DNA of 64,000 nucleotides from Vibrio cyclitrophicus (GCA_023206055.1 CP065366.1:1116001-1180000), one strand, 5' to 3'; positions 45,446 through 54,183 are shown, counted from the first letter of the stretch. Made by a program: numbers and translations. Notes: generated by a model not told the origin, from the letters alone.

Positions 45446-47217
45446 TGGACAAGAAAATCATTATTACCTTAGGGTTGGTTGCACCTTTTGTTGCCTTTCC
45501 TTCGCTAGGTGCCGCTTCAACAGAGGCGACAACAGAACATAATCAACCGAACATTCTTCTGATTGTCGGCGATGATATCGGCATGGGAGATTTACAACCA
45601 TTCGGCTCTGAAATTAAAACGCCTACGTTAAATTCATTAGCACAAGAAGGTATTCGTTTTAATAACTTCCATGCATCTCCAGTTTCATCGGTGACTCGTG
45701 GCCAATTGTTTACAGGGGCGAATAGCATTGAAATTGGTCTGGGTGCGTTTGATTACTCTATCTACCCAGACTCAAAAGGCAAAAAAGGTTACGAGGGTTA
45801 TTTGACTCGTGATGCCGTTACTATCACTGAATTATTAAGAGACAGTGGTTACAACACCTATCATGCGGGTAAATGGCACTTAGGTTCTGGTGATGGACAT
45901 GGTCACCCGCCTCAAGATTGGGGATTTGATCAAACTTATGGCGTCTATTCTGGTGGTTCTGCCCACTGGGATGACACCGATATGTATCCTTCAGTAAAAG
46001 TGGCTGAGCAGGCATTAGCTGAAGGTAAACAACCACCGGTCACTAAGCAGAAATTCTTTGAAAATGGTCAGCAGGTTGAACGTGTTAAGGGTATTTACTC
46101 AGACGACCTTTATACCGGGAAAATGATTGAATACATTGAAAACGGTAAAGAATCAGGTAAACCTTTCTTCGGTTATTTAGCTCTGACCACTGCACATTTC
46201 CCACTTCAAGCCCCAGCAGCCTTGATCGATAAGTACACTGAAATGTACGAAGGTTTGGGTTACGAAGGTTTGAAGAAACAGCGCTACGAACAAATGATCG
46301 AAGCGGGTGTGTATCAAGAAAATACGCCATATCCGGAAGACAACCCGATCACTAAAAAGTGGGATGATCTAACGGACGCAGAGAAGAAAACTCAAGCACG
46401 ATTGATGGCAACTTATGCTGCGATGATCGAAGCTCAAGATTTCTATATTGGTCGCGTTCTTGATTACCTCAGAGAAACTGGCGAGCTAGAAAACACGCTC
46501 GTTATCTACATGCCTGATAATGGCCCTGAAGGCTCTGATGCGATGGGCCCCCTAGCAAACAGCCTATGGAAAAATTGGACAGAAGATCATTTCGATATGT
46601 CTGATGAAGCGATTGGTACTGCTGATTCAAGCCGTCAATTAGGCATTGAATGGGCAAATGCAACAACAGGTCCATTACAGTGGTGGAAGTGGTTTGTTTC
46701 TGAAGGCGGCGTACGTGTTCCTCTTATCGTTAGCCCACCAGAAGGTACAGGCTTCGATCAACAAGGTGTCATGTCTAACACAACCTTAAGCGTAAAAGAC
46801 TTACCAATGACTATCTTAGATTACGCGGGCGTTGCTCATCCTGGAGGTCAATACCAAGATCGACAAGTCGCCTTACCTTCAGGTAAATCTATGGTTCCAT
46901 TCCTATCAGGTGATGCCGATACAGTAAGGGATGATAATGATTGGTTCGCTTTTGAATTGTTTGGTAATGGCTTTGTGATTCAAGGTGATTACAAGTTGAT
47001 GAAACTTCGCACAGGTATGTATGGCGATGGCGAATGGCACTTGTATAACATCAAGGAAGATCCAGCAGAAGCGGTGCCAGTGGAAGATAAATACCCTGAG
47101 ATTTACCAAGAGATGATGGCAACTTACGAACAGTACCAGCAAGACCATAACATTGTTGATGTTGCAGAAGATTGGAATCCGTGGCTAGGCGCCGCAGGGC
47201 ATACCATGTCTCACTAA
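45445..47217 (+). CDS. Secreted arylsulfatase-family enzyme, serine-type with altered motif
   Basis: This 590-residue enzyme of the alkaline phosphatase/sulfatase superfamily hydrolyses sulfate esters in the periplasm. Residues 1-24 are a signal peptide. Metal ligands are in LLIVGDDIGMGD (about 38-49), GKWHLG and the YMPDNGPEGSD region. The formylglycine site reads S81-S-V-T-R85: Ser replaces Cys and Val replaces the usual Pro or Ala of C/S-x-P/A-x-R. A radical-SAM maturase encoded 200 bp downstream is of the kind that can oxidise Ser. The substrate is unknown. Confidence 0.88.
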   Translation: MDKKIIITLGLVAPFVAFPSLGAASTEATTEHNQPNILLIVGDDIGMGDLQPFGSEIKTPTLNSLAQEGIRFNNFHASPVSSVTRGQLFTGANSIEIGLGAFDYSIYPDSKGKKGYEGYLTRDAVTITELLRDSGYNTYHAGKWHLGSGDGHGHPPQDWGFDQTYGVYSGGSAHWDDTDMYPSVKVAEQALAEGKQPPVTKQKFFENGQQVERVKGIYSDDLYTGKMIEYIENGKESGKPFFGYLALTTAHFPLQAPAALIDKYTEMYEGLGYEGLKKQRYEQMIEAGVYQENTPYPEDNPITKKWDDLTDAEKKTQARLMATYAAMIEAQDFYIGRVLDYLRETGELENTLVIYMPDNGPEGSDAMGPLANSLWKNWTEDHFDMSDEAIGTADSSRQLGIEWANATTGPLQWWKWFVSEGGVRVPLIVSPPEGTGFDQQGVMSNTTLSVKDLPMTILDYAGVAHPGGQYQDRQVALPSGKSMVPFLSGDADTVRDDNDWFAFELFGNGFVIQGDYKLMKLRTGMYGDGEWHLYNIKEDPAEAVPVEDKYPEIYQEMMATYEQYQQDHNIVDVAEDWNPWLGAAGHTMSH

Positions 47218-47257
47218 ACAACGACGGTTTGTAACTCAATAATGAGTTCCCCTAGAA

Positions 47258-47290
47258 CCCTCAAGCTCTCCTAATGAAAGTGCTTGAGGG
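47258..47290 (+). terminator. Terminator of the sulfatase operon
   Basis: CCCTCAAGC and GCTTGAGGG form a perfect 9-bp stem with a 15-base loop, followed by CTTTTC. Confidence 0.75.
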
Positions 47291-47320
47291 CTTTTCTATA
47301 TTTGCCGTATACATTAAATG

Positions 47321-47349
47321 TAGACCGGTCGGTTTGTTTTGTGTATTAT
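47321..47349 (+). promoter_or_regulatory. Operator C and promoter of the maturase operon
   Basis: TAGACCGGTCGGTTTGT at 47321-47337 matches operators A, B and E apart from the two central bases. TAGACC, a 17-bp spacer and TATTAT form the promoter, with the same geometry as the other sites. Confidence 0.75.
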
Positions 47350-47419
47350 GTATCCAACATCTCGAAATAACAACGAGACTCAGGTAGAGAAGGAAACTCT
47401 TCAATGATTGGGAGCAACT

Positions 47420-48658
47420 ATGACAACTATCTCGGCACCACAGTTTAATGGTAAAGCACACAGCAAAATTCAAGCGTTAGCAAAACCCATTGGCGCGGTT
47501 TGCAATATCGATTGCACTTATTGTTATTACTTGGGAAAGCAAGGTCTACTAAATTACTCGTCACGACGCTCACCAACGATGGACAAAGCGGCACTTGAGA
47601 ATTACATCAAACAATACATTGAAGCTCAAAACACACCTGAAATTATCTTCTCTTGGCATGGCGGTGAACCCACGCTGCTCGGTGTTGAATACTTCGAATA
47701 CGCTGTCGAACTGCAAACCAAATATTGCCCAGGCGCATCAACTATCACCAATGATATTCAAACCAATGGCACGTTATTAAACGACCAGTGGTGTCAGTTC
47801 TTTAAGCAACACAACTTTGTCGTTGGTGTGAGCATCGATGGCCCAGAACACATCCATAATCACTACCGTAAGAATAGAGCAGGTCGAGGCACATTCGACA
47901 AAACCATGCGTGGTGTTGAGCTACTTAAAAAGCATGACGTGCAATTTGCGACGCTTACTTGCGTAAATGATTTGAGTAGTGCCCAACCACTAGAGGTGTA
48001 CCAGTTCTTGCGAGATGTGATTCAACCTTCTCAAATTCAATTCATTCCAGTGGTCGATAAGTTATCGGCCCCAACAAATAGCCAATGGCATACCTACGGT
48101 GACTTAGCCATTATTCCTGTTAAAGGTGTCGTTGAACCCTGGAGTGTGACTGCCAAAGGTTGGGGGCATTTTCTTACTACGATATTTGATGAATGGTTAA
48201 CACACGATTTTGGCCGTGTGTTTATTCCATATTTTGATAACTTTTTCGGAGTATGGATGGGGCACGAAAGCAGTATGTGTACCTTAAGTGAAATCTGTGG
48301 AAAAGGACTCGCTGTTGAGCCAAATGGCGATGTGTATTCTTGTGACCATTACGTATTTGATGAGTTTTTGTTAGGGAATATTGAAGAAGTTCCACTGGGT
48401 TCTCTCGCGCTCTCTTTTAAGCAGCAACAGTTTGGTTTTGCAAAAAGTAAATCGTTACCAAGGCAGTGTCGTGAGTGCAATTACCGTTTTGCATGCCATG
48501 GTGAATGCCCTAAAAATCGTATATTAACCACCGATAGCGGTGAAGTCGGCCTTAATTATTTATGTTCCGGCTGGATGGGTTTCTTTAAGCATATCGATCC
48601 TATACTTACCGAGATCTTAAAAAGAAATGGCAAACCATTGAGAGGAGATAAAGCATGA
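47420..48658 (+). CDS. Anaerobic sulfatase-maturating enzyme (radical SAM, SPASM)
   Basis: This enzyme converts the active-site Cys or Ser of sulfatases to formylglycine without oxygen. I start it at the ATG at 47420 (412 residues), because GGGAG lies just before it; a TTG at 47408 is less likely. The radical SAM cluster motif is CNIDCTYC (about residues 29-36), followed by HGGEPTLLG. The C-terminal SPASM domain binds extra iron-sulfur clusters through CRECNYRFACHGECPKNR and nearby cysteines. It is expected to mature the Ser-type sulfatase encoded upstream. Confidence 0.92.
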   Translation: MTTISAPQFNGKAHSKIQALAKPIGAVCNIDCTYCYYLGKQGLLNYSSRRSPTMDKAALENYIKQYIEAQNTPEIIFSWHGGEPTLLGVEYFEYAVELQTKYCPGASTITNDIQTNGTLLNDQWCQFFKQHNFVVGVSIDGPEHIHNHYRKNRAGRGTFDKTMRGVELLKKHDVQFATLTCVNDLSSAQPLEVYQFLRDVIQPSQIQFIPVVDKLSAPTNSQWHTYGDLAIIPVKGVVEPWSVTAKGWGHFLTTIFDEWLTHDFGRVFIPYFDNFFGVWMGHESSMCTLSEICGKGLAVEPNGDVYSCDHYVFDEFLLGNIEEVPLGSLALSFKQQQFGFAKSKSLPRQCRECNYRFACHGECPKNRILTTDSGEVGLNYLCSGWMGFFKHIDPILTEILKRNGKPLRGDKA

Positions 48659-49149
48659 ACTTAGCATTAGAAAGCTATCTGGCTATTGGTTTGTCTATGG
48701 CGTTATTGAGTCTCTGGAAAACGTATTCTGGGCCCGCAATTGCTGCGTTTCTATCTTATTCTTACCCTGAAATGTTGATGTTTAACTTAGTGCCAGCCTT
48801 GATTGCTGCTTATGCGGGTTGGAAGATAGCGCCAGTTTACTCAACCTTTTTCCGCAAGCGACAGCAAGTCGTTTTTAAACCTAAGCTTAGAAAGTTCATG
48901 AAAAGGTGGAATCAATATGGTCAACTTTCAATGGCGATACTAGCGCCGGTTCTGGTTGGTATTCCTAGTTATACCTTTGTATCGAAACGACTGAATCAAA
49001 GCGCTTTCAAAACATTCGGTATGTTAGCGCTATCAATATTGGGCTGGAGTAGTTTGGCTTACGGTTGTTTCGCGCTTCTCGATGTTGACCAATATATCGC
49101 GATTGAAAACATTATTCCGGCTTCTGTTATTGAACAAATTCAGCAATAG
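48655..49149 (+). CDS. Membrane protein coupled to the sulfatase maturase
   Basis: This 164-residue protein has about four hydrophobic segments (about 5-25, 40-58, 90-112, 118-142) and a basic loop KPKLRKFMKRWNQYG between the second and third. It begins inside the maturase stop codon (ATGA overlap), so it is made together with it. It is reminiscent of small multidrug-export-like proteins, but I cannot assign it. Confidence 0.75.
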   Translation: MNLALESYLAIGLSMALLSLWKTYSGPAIAAFLSYSYPEMLMFNLVPALIAAYAGWKIAPVYSTFFRKRQQVVFKPKLRKFMKRWNQYGQLSMAILAPVLVGIPSYTFVSKRLNQSAFKTFGMLALSILGWSSLAYGCFALLDVDQYIAIENIIPASVIEQIQQ

Positions 49150-49162
49150 TCAGAGTCGAAAT

Positions 49163-49192
49163 CAAAAAAAGCTCACATAAGTGAGCTTTTTT
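49163..49192. terminator. Bidirectional terminator between maturase operon and tetR
   Basis: AAAAAAGCTCAC and GTGAGCTTTTTT form a long stem around a short loop, with A and T runs on both sides. It serves the maturase operon and the convergent TetR gene. Confidence 0.85.
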
Positions 49193-49218
49193 ATCAGACA
49201 TGAACCGCTAGCTGTTTA

Positions 49219-49788
49219 TTATTTCACTAGCTTTAATGTTTCATCCATCGCGTTATCTAATAGCGAACGGTCTTTTTGCATCGCGGCCAACAGCGTACTG
49301 CCTAGCCATAAACCATAAAGTGTTCGTGCAGTTTGGTAACCATCTGCCATGTCGAAGTTGCCATTCTCAACGCCTTCTTTGAAGAAATGTCCCATTCTGC
49401 CAATGATCTTTTCTGCGCCTTCATTCAACACTTGCTGCATTTGGTTTGAAGTACCTGCGACCTCTCCAGATAATTTAACGACCAAACATTTGATTTGGAA
49501 ATCTGAAGTTAGCTTTTCTGAACACCAATTCTCAAAATACGCTTTTACTCTCTCTTGGTATGACAGGGAGGTATCCATTAGAAAACTGTCTAGCGTTTCT
49601 AAGTGTTCTTCAAAATAGTTGGTTAATAGTATCGAACCAAAATCTTCTTTTGATTTGAAATGGTGGTAAAACGACCCTTTGGTTGCTTCAGCACCGTTAA
49701 TGATTTTCATCAAACCCAGACCAGCAAAGCCTTGTTCACTGATAAGGTCAAAACCTACATCTAAGAGTTTCTGTTTTAAGTCTTTCAT
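49219..49788 (-). CDS. TetR-family repressor of the aldehyde/sulfatase region
   Basis: This 189-residue repressor has an N-terminal helix-turn-helix (about 1-50, GFAGLGLMKIINGAEATKGSFYHHFKSKEDFG), like the NemR/AcuR branch that responds to electrophiles or small acids. The recognition-helix pattern KGSFYHHFKSKE is typical of that branch. A degenerate copy of the shared operator lies over its own -35 region, and four good copies control neighbouring promoters. It is therefore the best candidate for the local regulator. Cys residues in the ligand domain (near 89 and 100) could sense an electrophile; this is inference. Confidence 0.88.
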   Translation of the reverse strand: MKDLKQKLLDVGFDLISEQGFAGLGLMKIINGAEATKGSFYHHFKSKEDFGSILLTNYFEEHLETLDSFLMDTSLSYQERVKAYFENWCSEKLTSDFQIKCLVVKLSGEVAGTSNQMQQVLNEGAEKIIGRMGHFFKEGVENGNFDMADGYQTARTLYGLWLGSTLLAAMQKDRSLLDNAMDETLKLVK

Positions 49789-49819
49789 ATTTCTGCTCTG
49801 TATTTCTATGAATAGTGCG

Positions 49820-49853
49820 ATTATACGCCCACTATACCGACCGTCCAGTCTAA
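49820..49853 (-). promoter_or_regulatory. Degenerate operator D and promoter of tetR
   Basis: ATACCGACCGTCCAGTCTA (49834-49852) keeps the ACCGACCG core but not full symmetry. On the minus strand TATAAT (49820-49825) is a perfect -10, and the expected -35 position falls inside the site. This fits weak autoregulation. Confidence 0.5.
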
Positions 49854-49877
49854 TTCTGACAAAGTTGACACTTTTCT

Positions 49878-49909
49878 GACTAGACCGGTCGGTTTGTATG
49901 GTCTATTAT
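49878..49909 (+). promoter_or_regulatory. Operator E and promoter of the TIP30-like operon
   Basis: GACTAGACCGGTCGGTTTGT lies at 49878-49897. TAGACC (49881-49886), a 17-bp spacer and TATTAT (49904-49909) form the promoter, as at operators B and C. Confidence 0.75.
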
Positions 49910-49965
49910 ACATACATAGTCGAGACAACGTAAGTGTTGAACATAAATTAAACGGTGGATTCAAT

Positions 49966-50631
49966 ATGAACAAATCAATAATTATTGCTGGAGCAAGTGG
50001 CTTGGTTGGACGTGAAACGCTAAGTACTTTGTTGCAAAGTAATCATGTAGACACGGTTTATGCGCTTTCTCGACGTGAACTGAATACCAACCATAAGAAA
50101 TTGATCCAGTTAATCGATAGCAACTTAAGCGTTTCTGTGAATGCTTTGGATTCTGAATTACCAGTAGTCGGTGTCATTGCTATAGGCAGCACAATTAAAA
50201 AAGCCGGTACAAAAGAGAAGTTACGTGCGATTGATGTTGACCTTGTTGCTTCCACTGCGAAAAGCATGAAAAAACTGGGTGTGAAGCACCTTATTGTTGT
50301 GTCTTGCTTAGGGGCTGATACCAAAGCTCGTTCGCACTACCTTCGCTGCAAAGGTGAAATGGAAGCCAAAGTTGAGCTACTTGATTTTGAAAAAACGACA
50401 TTCTTACATCCGGGTCCTTTAGCGGGAGATCGTGCTGAAAATAGAACCGATGAAAAGGTACTTCAAGGTGTTTTGAAAGTGCTGAAACCTTTGATGTTGG
50501 GACACATGAAAAAGTACATCCCAATTCAAGCGTCAAGCATCGCGGAAAGCATTTTAGCTCACTCAATCTCTCCAACATCAGAAAAGGTCGAGAGGTTAGA
50601 CTCTTTGGCTATGATGAAGCTCGCTTCCTAA
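49966..50631 (+). CDS. TIP30/HTATIP2-like NAD(P)-binding oxidoreductase
   Basis: This 221-residue atypical short-chain dehydrogenase begins with the Rossmann motif IIIAGASGLVGRE. The active-site pair is in SHYLRCKGEMEAKV, as in TIP30-like proteins. I start it at the ATG at 49966, where the family begins, not at 49894, which lies inside the promoter. It heads an operon with a CHI-like protein, an unknown protein and a DUF302 lipoprotein. Substrate unknown. Confidence 0.82.
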   Translation: MNKSIIIAGASGLVGRETLSTLLQSNHVDTVYALSRRELNTNHKKLIQLIDSNLSVSVNALDSELPVVGVIAIGSTIKKAGTKEKLRAIDVDLVASTAKSMKKLGVKHLIVVSCLGADTKARSHYLRCKGEMEAKVELLDFEKTTFLHPGPLAGDRAENRTDEKVLQGVLKVLKPLMLGHMKKYIPIQASSIAESILAHSISPTSEKVERLDSLAMMKLAS

Positions 50632-50693
50632 AGGGTTATCCAAAACGTATCAAATACACATATTCATTTAACTTTAATCAGGGTGCTTTTTCG

Positions 50694-51200
50694 ATGAGAT
50701 ATAAAGTCACATTTTTGTTGGTTGCGTTTTTATTTGCCAAAGAAGCAATCGCAAATGAACCTAATTTGGAGCCCTCTCAAGCGCTGGGTGAGTCGTGGAC
50801 ATACGATGACTATCAAGTGGTTAAGACTAATACGAGAACGCTTTGGTTCGTCGACTACTACGATATCGCGCATTTAAAGAATCATCAGGGCGACAGTGCA
50901 CTTTTACTGACGTTTACGCCTGAAAAATTAACCCGAGAGAAAGTCAGAACGGCAACCGTTGAAGCACTTGAAGATTCGAATTCAGACATCAACGTAAACA
51001 GTCCTAGCATTCAAAATCTTGTCGATAGTTTATCTTTATCGTTAGCCAAAGGAGACGTTATTGCGATTGTCTACAAAGATCAGGAGATGCAAGTTCAGCA
51101 TAATAATAAGGTGGTTTATCAGGCTCATTCATTTTCAGAAGAGAGCATAGCCTTTAAAAATATTTGGCTTGGCGAGACACCTGTTGATGATCTTCTATAA
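50694..51200 (+). CDS. Chalcone-isomerase-like periplasmic protein
   Basis: This 168-residue protein has a signal peptide (1-20, ending AIA) and a chalcone-isomerase-like fold. The C-terminal IWLGETPVDDLL matches the usual end of this bacterial family. Bacterial members are not known to act on flavonoids; binding of fatty acids or other small hydrophobic ligands is more likely. Its last 14 bases overlap the next gene. Confidence 0.75.
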   Translation: MRYKVTFLLVAFLFAKEAIANEPNLEPSQALGESWTYDDYQVVKTNTRTLWFVDYYDIAHLKNHQGDSALLLTFTPEKLTREKVRTATVEALEDSNSDINVNSPSIQNLVDSLSLSLAKGDVIAIVYKDQEMQVQHNNKVVYQAHSFSEESIAFKNIWLGETPVDDLL

Positions 51201-51795
51201 AAATTATTTTGGTTGGGGAAAATCTTTAGCCATCCTGATATTTACATTGCTACCAGTCACTGCGGTATTTGCGGCTAATTCGATGAGTGGAGAAAATACA
51301 ATGACTAGAACTGAAAAAGCTGAGTTTCGAGAGTTTTCTAAAGGGCTTAAATACGAACTGTTGTTTAGGAACTTAGGTAAACAGGTATTTTCTGAATTAC
51401 AGAGCAAACCACCAGGCAGCATGACAGCAAGCAGCTTAGAGTTGCTGAGTAAAATGGAAAAACACAATACTGTCGTGATGGAGCCCGTTCGAGATCAATA
51501 TGGCGTAGACAGTGAAATTGGCTGTAAAGATAAGTTATTTGCTAAAACGGTAACGCTATCTTTGAAGGCGATGCCTTATTTAGGAACTCGATATTTAGAA
51601 GGGAGTGCTGAACGATTTGTTCGTCAACTCAAGGAAATCCAAGCATCGAGTCCTGAAGGTTATGAAACACAAATGACGTATATGGTTGAGCATGAAGAAG
51701 CACTACATAACTATCTAGTTCATCTTAATAATGGTGAGCAGCAACGCGCACATTCTGTGCTTGAGGATTTTATTGTGGACAATAATATTCAATAG
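51187..51795 (+). CDS. Exported protein of unknown function
   Basis: I do not recognise this 202-residue protein. It begins MIFYKNYFGWGKSLAILIF, with a signal peptide or anchor ending near VFAAN. The mature part is soluble, helical and charged. The ATG at 51187 is within the end of the CHI-like gene, so the two are coupled; a TTG at 51169 is an alternative start. Confidence 0.65.
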   Translation: MIFYKNYFGWGKSLAILIFTLLPVTAVFAANSMSGENTMTRTEKAEFREFSKGLKYELLFRNLGKQVFSELQSKPPGSMTASSLELLSKMEKHNTVVMEPVRDQYGVDSEIGCKDKLFAKTVTLSLKAMPYLGTRYLEGSAERFVRQLKEIQASSPEGYETQMTYMVEHEEALHNYLVHLNNGEQQRAHSVLEDFIVDNNIQ

Positions 51796-51868
51796 GTTAA
51801 CTGCGATTGGCTATATGCTAATAACAATGTCTCATCGCTTATATTATTACTTTCTAGAGAGATTATTA

Positions 51869-52735
51869 ATGAAAAAACTGTCTTTGATTACTTTATTAGC
51901 TCTGCCAATGCTGGGTTGTGAAACCACGGTCGACCCTGTTGCTCATGAATCTAAACTAAATGCGGTTGATGAAAGCGTTTTAATTGTCGATGCGAACGCG
52001 CAAAAACAACAGTTTGAAAAAATATTAACCATTGACCATTCTCGGTTAGCAGGTCAAGCCAGTGAATACTTGGCACCAAGCCGTGTCGACCTTTATACCG
52101 ACGACGCACTCAATACACAGTTATTAAAAGATGACCTGCAAGTTGGGCTCGACCTACCTTTTCGTGTTTTGAATTATGTTGAGAACGATGTGCAAAAAGC
52201 GGTTTATACAGACGCGCAGTTTATTCAAAAGAGACATGCCATTACGGACAGTGACGCACTTACGCGTTATGCCGACGCAACTGCAAGTTTGGTTAAAGGT
52301 TTAGACAATGCCACCCCAGTTGCAAGTGAAGGTTTAACCGAAGGGTACGGTATCGAGACATTGGTTTCAGACTATGATTTTGAGACAACCTTAAAGAACA
52401 TTAAAAGAGATGTGTTAGACCAAGGTGACACGGTTTGGTTTATTAACTGGGATTTCAAAGTACGAGCTGAAGCGATCGGTGAGACCTTGCCTAATGCGAC
52501 CTTACTTGTATTTGGTGGTCCAGCCCCGGGTGCGAAAGCGATGACCGACTTCCCAAGCATTGGTTTAGATGCTTTTGGCCAAAAAGTGTTAGTAGTAGAG
52601 CAAGATGGCAAAGTGATTGTCTCTTATAATAATATTGTTGATATGTCGGAGTTGCATTATCAAGACAACGCAATTTCTCACAAGATAATTAACTTCCGTT
52701 TAGAAAAAACACTGAGTGGTGCCGTAGAAAAATAA
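51869..52735 (+). CDS. Lipoprotein with tandem DUF302 domains
   Basis: This 288-residue protein has a lipoprotein signal (MKKLSLITLLALPMLGC, lipobox Cys17). Two DUF302-like repeats follow. The second is clear (TLLVFGGPAPGAKAMTDFPSI then GLDAFGQKVLVVEQDGKV). The first is diverged (PSRVDLYTDDALN, LQVGLDLPFRVLNYV). DUF302 proteins bind small ligands in some structures but have no agreed role. AGAGAG precedes the ATG. A longer frame from 51731 overlaps the previous gene and lacks a signal peptide. It is last in the TIP30-like operon. Confidence 0.8.
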   Translation: MKKLSLITLLALPMLGCETTVDPVAHESKLNAVDESVLIVDANAQKQQFEKILTIDHSRLAGQASEYLAPSRVDLYTDDALNTQLLKDDLQVGLDLPFRVLNYVENDVQKAVYTDAQFIQKRHAITDSDALTRYADATASLVKGLDNATPVASEGLTEGYGIETLVSDYDFETTLKNIKRDVLDQGDTVWFINWDFKVRAEAIGETLPNATLLVFGGPAPGAKAMTDFPSIGLDAFGQKVLVVEQDGKVIVSYNNIVDMSELHYQDNAISHKIINFRLEKTLSGAVEK

Positions 52736-52783
52736 TCGGATGTTAAACCACTTCAAATAAATATTAAATTTAAAAATAGAAAA

Positions 52784-52826
52784 ATAAGAGGCCATATTTT
52801 ACTTAAAGTATGGTATGGCCTCTTAT
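52784..52826 (+). terminator. Terminator of the TIP30-like operon
   Basis: ATAAGAGGCCATA and TATGGCCTCTTAT form a perfect 13-bp stem with a long loop. Confidence 0.75.
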
Positions 52827-52949
52827 TGTCTCAATAATAATTATATATATTTTATAACTTACAGTTTATAACTTGGCGGCTAAATTAATGGATTAATAGC
52901 CCAATTTCAATCTTGCCATAGTAGGCGTTAATTTAACCTTTGGAATAAA

Positions 52950-53618
52950 ATGAAAACACAATTAGTGACACTATCTTCTTTATTCGTTCTTTCTTTTTCT
53001 GGTGCAGTCGCAGCCAGCGATATGAATACAAAAGAAGACTCAGCGAAAGACTTATCTATTGATAAAAACTACCACAGCCAAGATGTCCGAAATGTGCAAA
53101 GTAGCATTAAAGCTGGATATGAAACCATTGAAGATTTGGATCTACTTTCTGTAGAAGGTACATATGGTATCAATGATAAAGCAAGTGTTAGCGTAGGGTA
53201 TAAACAACTCGGAATTGATGGTTATGACGAGACTAGCGATGTGATGACTCTTTCTGGCCAATATAATATTTCAAATAACATTGTTATTGATGGTGAGTGG
53301 AATATCTCTGGAGACTACGACAATCTTACAGTCGGTGGTAACTATGTCGCTGATGCTGGCTTTGGTGCTTGGAACGTGGGTGCCAACTATTCAACTGGTG
53401 ATGTGAGCGACGGTTTTGACCTAGAAGCGGGCGTTTTGGTGCCATTTGGTAACATGTATTACCGCGGTGACTTTACCTATTTCTTGGATTCAGATTACGA
53501 CAGCGTATTCGAAAATGCTTTGGGTTGGACCAACGGCAATATCGATATCAACGCATCAGTCACTATGTATGAATTCGACGATACATCGGTTGGTATTGAG
53601 TTTGGCTACTTTTTCTAA
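52950..53618 (+). CDS. Outer-membrane beta-barrel protein
   Basis: This 222-residue protein has a signal peptide (1-22, ending AVAAS) and alternating hydrophobic strands ending in a terminal Phe (SVGIEFGYFF), as outer-membrane barrels do. Roughly eight to ten strands can be drawn. I cannot name a family with confidence. The DUF3332 lipoprotein begins 16 bp later, so the two form an operon. Confidence 0.7.
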   Translation: MKTQLVTLSSLFVLSFSGAVAASDMNTKEDSAKDLSIDKNYHSQDVRNVQSSIKAGYETIEDLDLLSVEGTYGINDKASVSVGYKQLGIDGYDETSDVMTLSGQYNISNNIVIDGEWNISGDYDNLTVGGNYVADAGFGAWNVGANYSTGDVSDGFDLEAGVLVPFGNMYYRGDFTYFLDSDYDSVFENALGWTNGNIDINASVTMYEFDDTSVGIEFGYFF

Positions 53619-53634
53619 AGTGTAGGAAATTAAA

Positions 53635-54183
53635 ATGAAATTTTTGAATAAAAAGAATACATTAAAACTAGCCGCTATGTTGTTAGTGACACCATTGGTA
53701 ACGGGTTGTGTAGGTAGTAACTTTACGACAAAAAAATTGATGGAATTTAACGTTAAAGTCGTTGATAACCGATATGCGCGCGGTGGTGTTAACTTCTTAT
53801 TGGCTCCTGTTTATGGTTTTACAACGTTAGCAGATTACTTTGTTGTGAACTCGATTGAATTCTGGACCGGTACAAACCCATTTGATGGCACACCGCATAT
53901 CTTTGATAGCAAAGTCGAAACAATGATCGACATTAATGGCGATCTCGATCCCTCATTGCGTGATGCTCCCATTGATCCATTGTCTTACCACAATATTGAA
54001 GATAGTCAGATCCGAACATTAGATGAAAATACCATTGAAATGGAAGTCACGTTTGTGGACGGCACTTCATCAACAGTGACGGGTGTTAAAGACGGCACCA
54101 AGATACAGTATTTCGTAGACGGTGAATTTGTGTCTGAAACTTCAGTAGAAGCATTAACAGAAGCTTTTGAAGTCAATTCATAA
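53635..54183 (+). CDS. DUF3332-family lipoprotein
   Basis: This 182-residue protein has a lipoprotein signal with the lipobox Cys near residue 25 (VTGCVGS). The segments KVVDNRYARGGVNFLLAPVY and VVNSIEFWTGTNPFDG match DUF3332. AGGAA precedes the ATG. It follows the beta-barrel gene closely, suggesting a joint role at the outer membrane. Confidence 0.8.
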   Translation: MKFLNKKNTLKLAAMLLVTPLVTGCVGSNFTTKKLMEFNVKVVDNRYARGGVNFLLAPVYGFTTLADYFVVNSIEFWTGTNPFDGTPHIFDSKVETMIDINGDLDPSLRDAPIDPLSYHNIEDSQIRTLDENTIEMEVTFVDGTSSTVTGVKDGTKIQYFVDGEFVSETSVEALTEAFEVNS

